9,977 nt of DNA from contig JAGLNY010000266.1 in assembly GCA_023139255.1 (NCBI GenBank), positions 1 to 9,977 of the forward strand. The letters are read 5' to 3'. This stretch comes from Spirochaetales bacterium (GTDB lineage Bacteria; Spirochaetota; Spirochaetia; JABMQR01). How positions within the stretch are numbered: position 1 is the first letter of the stretch; every line of letters begins with the position of its first letter. Below the pieces are notes generated by a model. It did no database searches. It had not been told where the DNA came from and saw only the letters and a list, made by a program, of their open reading frames with translations. This document shows positions 6,846 to 9,977 of the stretch, piece by piece. Position numbers and translations under genes: made by a program.

Positions 6846-6867
6846 ACCTTTAATTGGATAAAAGGTA
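6845..6867. promoter_or_regulatory. Imperfect palindromic operator candidate upstream of second GntR gene
   Basis: TACCTTTAAT (6845-6854) and ATAAAAGGTA (6858-6867) flank a TGG centre and pair at nine of ten positions. The outer TACCT/AGGTA half-sites and the TGG centre are shared with the perfect palindrome at 2124-2146, although the gap between half-sites is 13 nt here and 11 nt there. The right arm contains the AAAAGG that serves as the Shine-Dalgarno of the downstream gene, so binding would block both initiation and access to that site. Autoregulation is inferred. Confidence 0.6.
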
Positions 6868-6873
6868 AGAATT

Positions 6874-7593
6874 ATGAATATAAAAACAAAGCCGCGCTAT
6901 ATCAAGGCAAAAGAATACCTGTTGGAAAAAATCAGGCAAATGCAGCCCGGCAATAATCAGCTTGAACCGGAAAACCTGCTTACTACAAAACTTGGTATGA
7001 GCAGAGAGACTATCAGAAAAGCCATGTCCGACTTGATACATGAGGGTGTGGTCAGCCGCTGGCATGGAAAAGGAAATTTTGGGCATCCGGACGTTATAAA
7101 CCTTCCCATGCGTATGGATATCAATTCTGACTTCAGGAGAATTCTCGAAAATGCCGGATACAATGTCAGCACAGTCCGGACCGAACATTCTGTTTGTACT
7201 CCTGATGAAGATATGCTGAAACGCATGCCCGAAGCAGCAGATAAATTAGTGGTGAGTTTCGGTCAGCTCTTTTATGCTGACGGCAATCTGGCAATTCAGT
7301 GTCAGGTTGATTTGCTTGAAGAAATAGTCATAAAGAAGCCGTCAGCCGGGCTTTATACAGAAAATATCAATGAATTCCTGCGGGAATACTGCAAAACAGA
7401 AAGAAACCATACCACAGCTTGGCTGAAAGCAGGTATGCAGCCCCAAATATCCGAACAATTCGGTCTGGATCCTGCTACACCATTGCTTGAGTGGGAAGAA
7501 GTCTATTATGATATTTATAATCAGAAGCTGGGATACGTCAAAATCTTCTTTCACCCCGAAATAATGGATCTTTCACTCATACTCAAATTCTAA
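6874..7593 (+). CDS. GntR-family transcriptional regulator with UTRA effector domain (second copy)
   Basis: This 239-residue regulator has a GntR winged helix-turn-helix (about 1-72; LEPENLLTTKLGMSRETIRKAM at 30-51) and a UTRA-type ligand domain. It is a clear homologue of the regulator at 2275-2997: both have the FYADG/FYADD segment, a WEE motif near the end and FHPEI close to the C-terminus, in the same order and at similar spacing. Overall identity is low by eye, so effectors may differ. The ATG at 6874 has AAGG about 8 nt upstream, within an operator-like palindrome. It is divergent from the M20 gene and convergent with the nucleoside operon. Likely roles are autoregulation and control of the M20 gene, possibly with cross-recognition of the site at 2124-2146. 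Confidence 0.92.
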   Translation: MNIKTKPRYIKAKEYLLEKIRQMQPGNNQLEPENLLTTKLGMSRETIRKAMSDLIHEGVVSRWHGKGNFGHPDVINLPMRMDINSDFRRILENAGYNVSTVRTEHSVCTPDEDMLKRMPEAADKLVVSFGQLFYADGNLAIQCQVDLLEEIVIKKPSAGLYTENINEFLREYCKTERNHTTAWLKAGMQPQISEQFGLDPATPLLEWEEVYYDIYNQKLGYVKIFFHPEIMDLSLILKF

Positions 7594-7643
7594 CGATCTG
7601 CTGCAATGTAATTGTTACTATCGGGCTACAGTGTAATACAATT

Positions 7644-7781
7644 TTATTTTGTGTATGTACCTTCTCCCTGCCCACGGGAAATCAGTGAGGTTAATTCAAT
7701 CACCTCACTGATTGATAGTGGTATTACTGTCATAGCTGCAGGCGGCGGAATTTCGGTAACAGAATCCTTTCTGCAACTCAC
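7644..7781 (-). other. Small ORF of 45 codons overlapping the ribokinase 3' end, coding status doubtful
   Basis: On the minus strand a GTG at 7781, preceded by AGGGCGAG, opens a 45-codon frame that is +1 relative to ribokinase and ends at TAA (7644-7646). It includes an internal ATG at 7733 and reads LSISEVIELTSLISRGQGEG near the end. I recognise no family. It could be a chance frame, the remnant of a gene, or an alternative 3' end for the ribokinase frame. The 12-bp inverted repeat lies inside it. Confidence 0.15.
7680..7713. terminator. 12-bp perfect inverted repeat at convergent gene ends, possible bidirectional terminator
   Basis: AATCAGTGAGGT (7680-7691) and ACCTCACTGATT (7702-7713) pair perfectly around a 10-nt loop. 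The element sits between the convergent second GntR gene and ribokinase, overlapping the ribokinase stop codon (7705-7707). Position and strength suit a transcription terminator for both directions, but neither side has a proper T-tract (only TTT on the minus strand), so an mRNA 3'-end stabilising hairpin is equally possible. The rest of the 111-nt gap (7594-7704) shows nothing convincing. Confidence 0.5.
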
Positions 7782-8691
7782 CCAACTCGCCCTGATGATC
7801 TACCATAAACTGCTCAACCTCCTGCAGTACAGGCAGCGATGTCTGTGCCCCTTTCCGCGAAACAGTGATACTTCCGACTGCGGAGGCAAATTCTGCTGCA
7901 TCTGTGATATCCAAGCCCGAACCAACTGCATAGGCAATAGCAGCATTGAACGAGTCTCCTGCCGCAGTAGTGTCAGCAACTTTCACACTAAGGTATGTCG
8001 AGAGGCTGAATTGACGACCGGCATCCCGGTATCTGCATCCCTCTGCCCCCATCGTTGCCAGTACGGATTTAACGCCTTTCCCCAGAAGTATTTCCTCAGC
8101 TTTCCCGGGATCCTTATCACCTGCAAGCAGGGCAAGCTCACTCTCATTCGGCGTAATAATATCTGTCAGCTGGAACAGGCGGTCGGGGACTGTATGTACA
8201 GGAGCCGGGTTAAAGATAATAAGTGTGCCGGATGCGGCTGCAATTTCTGCGGCGGTCAGAGATACTTCAACCGGGATCTCAAGCTGGAGCATGAGCACAT
8301 CAGCTTTTGTAATTTGCGATCTGTTTTTCCTCACCCAGTCCGGGGTAATTTGGTGGTTTGCCCCGGGGTAAAGGATAATACTGTTCTCACCTGCTGAGTC
8401 TACGGTGATATAGGCAATTCCGCTCGGTTCATCACACTGCATTACAGCATCAGTATGTATTCCCTCGTTCAGGAAATGCTCAATCTGCTCGTTTCCTGTC
8501 GGGTCTCTCCCGACCGCACCTATCATGGTTACTTCCGCGCCGAGCCTGGCAGCCGCTACAGCCTGATTTGCCCCTTTCCCGCCAAAAGCAGTCGAGACCC
8601 CTACTGCTGTCAGGGTTTCTCCCGGCTGCGGATGTCTATCTACCTGCATTATAAGATCTTTGTTTATACTGCCTACAACTGCTATCCGCAT
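7705..8691 (-). CDS. rbsK: Ribokinase (PfkB family)
   Basis: This 328-residue sugar kinase begins MRIAVVGSINKDLIM and carries the first PfkB signature around GGKGANQA (37-44), NPAP (161-164), PNESE (181-185) and the second signature DTTAAGDSF (240-248) with catalytic Asp246. This combination is typical of ribokinase, which phosphorylates ribose to ribose 5-phosphate in the cytoplasm. The ATG at 8691 is chosen because AGGAGG lies 9 nt upstream; a TTG at 8721 would add ten unrelated residues. It follows the nucleoside hydrolase gene by 35 nt, so ribose released from nucleosides is the likely substrate; deoxyribose or another pentose is possible. The normal end near EVEQFMVDH (291-299) is followed by a tail of about 29 residues of unusual composition, making the protein longer than the usual 300-310. 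Confidence 0.9.
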   Translation of the reverse strand: MRIAVVGSINKDLIMQVDRHPQPGETLTAVGVSTAFGGKGANQAVAAARLGAEVTMIGAVGRDPTGNEQIEHFLNEGIHTDAVMQCDEPSGIAYITVDSAGENSIILYPGANHQITPDWVRKNRSQITKADVLMLQLEIPVEVSLTAAEIAAASGTLIIFNPAPVHTVPDRLFQLTDIITPNESELALLAGDKDPGKAEEILLGKGVKSVLATMGAEGCRYRDAGRQFSLSTYLSVKVADTTAAGDSFNAAIAYAVGSGLDITDAAEFASAVGSITVSRKGAQTSLPVLQEVEQFMVDHQGELGELQKGFCYRNSAACSYDSNTTINQ

Positions 8692-8726
8692 CTTCAAAAT
8701 CCTCCTGAATATTTGTCCCAAGTTCC

Positions 8727-9716
8727 TTAAAATACCAATTTTGTCTCGCCGCGTCCACGCCTGATCAAGGATCCCGGAACTCCCTGGGAGTACCCCTCGA
8801 TAGCCTCAATAAACAATTTCAGAAATCTTTTAAGATCCAGACCCACTGCAGCCGAGATGTTGGGTTCTTTTCCGGTAACCCGAAGTTCATCAGCCACGGT
8901 TTTCCCACTGGCAATGGGGCTTTTTGTCTCTATGTCAATAAACAGGTCCCGTGTGGTTATCAGGGTAGGATCAATAACACAGGCAACGGCAAGCGGATCA
9001 TGCAAAGCAATTCCCTCCATCTCTATCCCGTCAAAAAAGTGACGAAAAGAATAGAGAATCTCACCAGCAGTCCTCACCACTGCATTATCAGAATTTCTCC
9101 ATCGATCAAATATCTTGTAGTCTAGCAGGGCCCGGTTAGTAACATCCAAACCTACCATAGTCATGGGTATTCCGGCATTGAAGACAATCCTGGCAGCTTC
9201 CGGGTCAGCATATATATTAAATTCTGCTGCTGCAGTCGCGTTACCGCCATGAATAGCCCCGCCCATAATGGTCAAATGACCAACCTGTTCACTAAAATGC
9301 GGATCGGTAAGAACTGCCTGTGCAATATTGGTCAGCGGCCCCAGGGCGATAATTTCAATATCACCGGGATTTGCATGAACAATCCTGGTCAGGTATGAGA
9401 GAGCCAGTTCGTGTTCAACATCATACCCAAGCGGGAGTTCCACACCGCCAATCCCATTTTTCCCATGAACCATCTCAGCTGTATGCCGCTCCCGGTATAA
9501 TGGTTGAGCTGCCCCTGCATAGACAGGGATTTTCTTCCCGGCAAGGGTACAAATACGAATACAGTTTGGGGCTGTATGCTCCAGGGGCACATTTCCTGAA
9601 ACCGCTGTTATCCCCAGGATTTCCCAATCGGGATACTGTATGGCAAGCAGCAGGGCAAGGGCATCATCAATTCCTGTATCACAGTCAATAATTATCCGTT
9701 TTCCTGAATTACTCAT
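8727..9716 (-). CDS. Inosine/uridine-type nucleoside hydrolase
   Basis: This 329-residue protein is a ribonucleoside N-glycosidase of the IU-nucleoside hydrolase family. The calcium- and ribose-binding aspartate cluster DCDTGIDDA (11-19) is intact, followed by HGKNGIGG (84-91), ALGPLTN (124-130), EFNIYADPEAA (165-175) and ALHDPLA (237-243, with His239 and Asp240). It hydrolyses nucleosides to free base and ribose; purine or pyrimidine preference cannot be assigned from the motifs. The ATG at 9716 follows GGGAG with 6-nt spacing; a TTG at 9722 is in frame but too close to that site. It lies 18 nt downstream of a second nucleoside hydrolase gene and 35 nt upstream of ribokinase, forming a nucleoside-to-ribose-5-phosphate operon. 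Confidence 0.93.
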   Translation of the reverse strand: MSNSGKRIIIDCDTGIDDALALLLAIQYPDWEILGITAVSGNVPLEHTAPNCIRICTLAGKKIPVYAGAAQPLYRERHTAEMVHGKNGIGGVELPLGYDVEHELALSYLTRIVHANPGDIEIIALGPLTNIAQAVLTDPHFSEQVGHLTIMGGAIHGGNATAAAEFNIYADPEAARIVFNAGIPMTMVGLDVTNRALLDYKIFDRWRNSDNAVVRTAGEILYSFRHFFDGIEMEGIALHDPLAVACVIDPTLITTRDLFIDIETKSPIASGKTVADELRVTGKEPNISAAVGLDLKRFLKLFIEAIEGYSQGVPGSLIRRGRGETKLVF

Positions 9717-9734
9717 TCGCAACTCCCTTAAAAA

Positions 9735-9977
9735 TTACTCCAACATGCTTAATCGCTCAGCAAGAAAGTTCACAAACTCCCGGCGCTTCACCTCTACCAG
9801 TATCTCAATATTTGGTTCCGCAGCAAGAAAAGCGCGCATGTCTGTAACAGTACAACCGGTTGTTAATTCCCCCTGGGTATCTATCTCTACATGCTTATGG
9901 ATAGAGGTAAACAAATCAGGTTTGACAAGCCAGGCAACCGCACATGCATCATGCAGAGGGCTGCCGCCGAACTGCGG
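9735..9977 (-). CDS. Second nucleoside hydrolase, C-terminal fragment
   Basis: The last 80 codons of a gene that enters from the right edge. They contain GGSPLHDACAVAWLVKP, equivalent to the ALHDPLAVACVIDP region of the downstream enzyme (the His-Asp that contacts ribose and calcium), and LTTGCTVTDMR, matching the strand and loop that typically follow in this family. The TAA is at 9735-9737 and the next gene starts 18 nt later. The N-terminal aspartate cluster is outside the window. It is related to, but clearly different from, the neighbouring hydrolase, suggesting the pair divide substrates between them. Confidence 0.85.
   Translation of the reverse strand, partial: PQFGGSPLHDACAVAWLVKPDLFTSIHKHVEIDTQGELTTGCTVTDMRAFLAAEPNIEILVEVKRREFVNFLAERLSMLE

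Noticed and set aside
7612..8397. Long plus-strand open frame of 261 codons
   Set aside because: It is antisense to ribokinase, is rich in Cys and Ser as expected of shadow frames, and matches no family; the minus strand carries the PfkB motifs.

Overview
The window is a compact, gene-dense stretch of moderate GC content with strong Shine-Dalgarno sites (AGGAGG, GGGGAGG, GGGAG), short intergenic gaps and two HutC-type GntR regulators. No rRNA, tRNA, CRISPR array or transposase is visible. The style and gene content fit an anaerobic, probably clostridial Firmicute. That placement is inference: no phylogenetic marker gene is present.

Layout. (A) 1-2046, minus strand: start of a lipoyl E2 acyltransferase gene (runs off the window), 2-oxoacid/acetoin dehydrogenase E1 beta and E1 alpha, transcribed as E1alpha-E1beta-E2. 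(B) 2047-2274: divergent control region with a good sigma-A promoter for the E1 operon and a perfect 10+3+10 palindrome just downstream of its -10. (C) 2275-5337, plus strand: GntR/UTRA regulator, a bacterial homologue of methenyl-tetrahydromethanopterin cyclohydrolase (Mch), and an ATZ/TRZ-type amidohydrolase. (D) 5331-6707, minus strand: M20/PepV-type metallopeptidase, tail-to-tail with the amidohydrolase (7-nt overlap). (E) 6708-6873: second divergent control region, with an imperfect palindrome resembling the first. (F) 6874-7593, plus strand: second GntR/UTRA regulator, homologous to the first. (G) 7644-9977, minus strand: a nucleoside salvage operon of two tandem nucleoside hydrolases (the upstream one cut by the window edge) and ribokinase, with a 12-bp inverted repeat at the convergent 3' end.

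How the genes may work together. The right end has a clear reading: nucleosides are hydrolysed to base plus ribose, and ribokinase makes ribose 5-phosphate. The centre looks like a two-regulator catabolic locus. Mch-like and amidohydrolase enzymes both hydrolyse C-N bonds in or on N-heterocycles, an M20 peptidase could cleave an amide product, and a thiamin-diphosphate dehydrogenase complex could oxidise a resulting 2-oxoacid or acyloin. The shared operator-like palindromes placed at the same spot relative to the -10 elements suggest the two GntR proteins control the dehydrogenase and regulator/peptidase units in a related way. The substrate cannot be read from the sequence. An Mch homologue in such a setting, with no other methanopterin C1 gene in the window, is the most unusual element.
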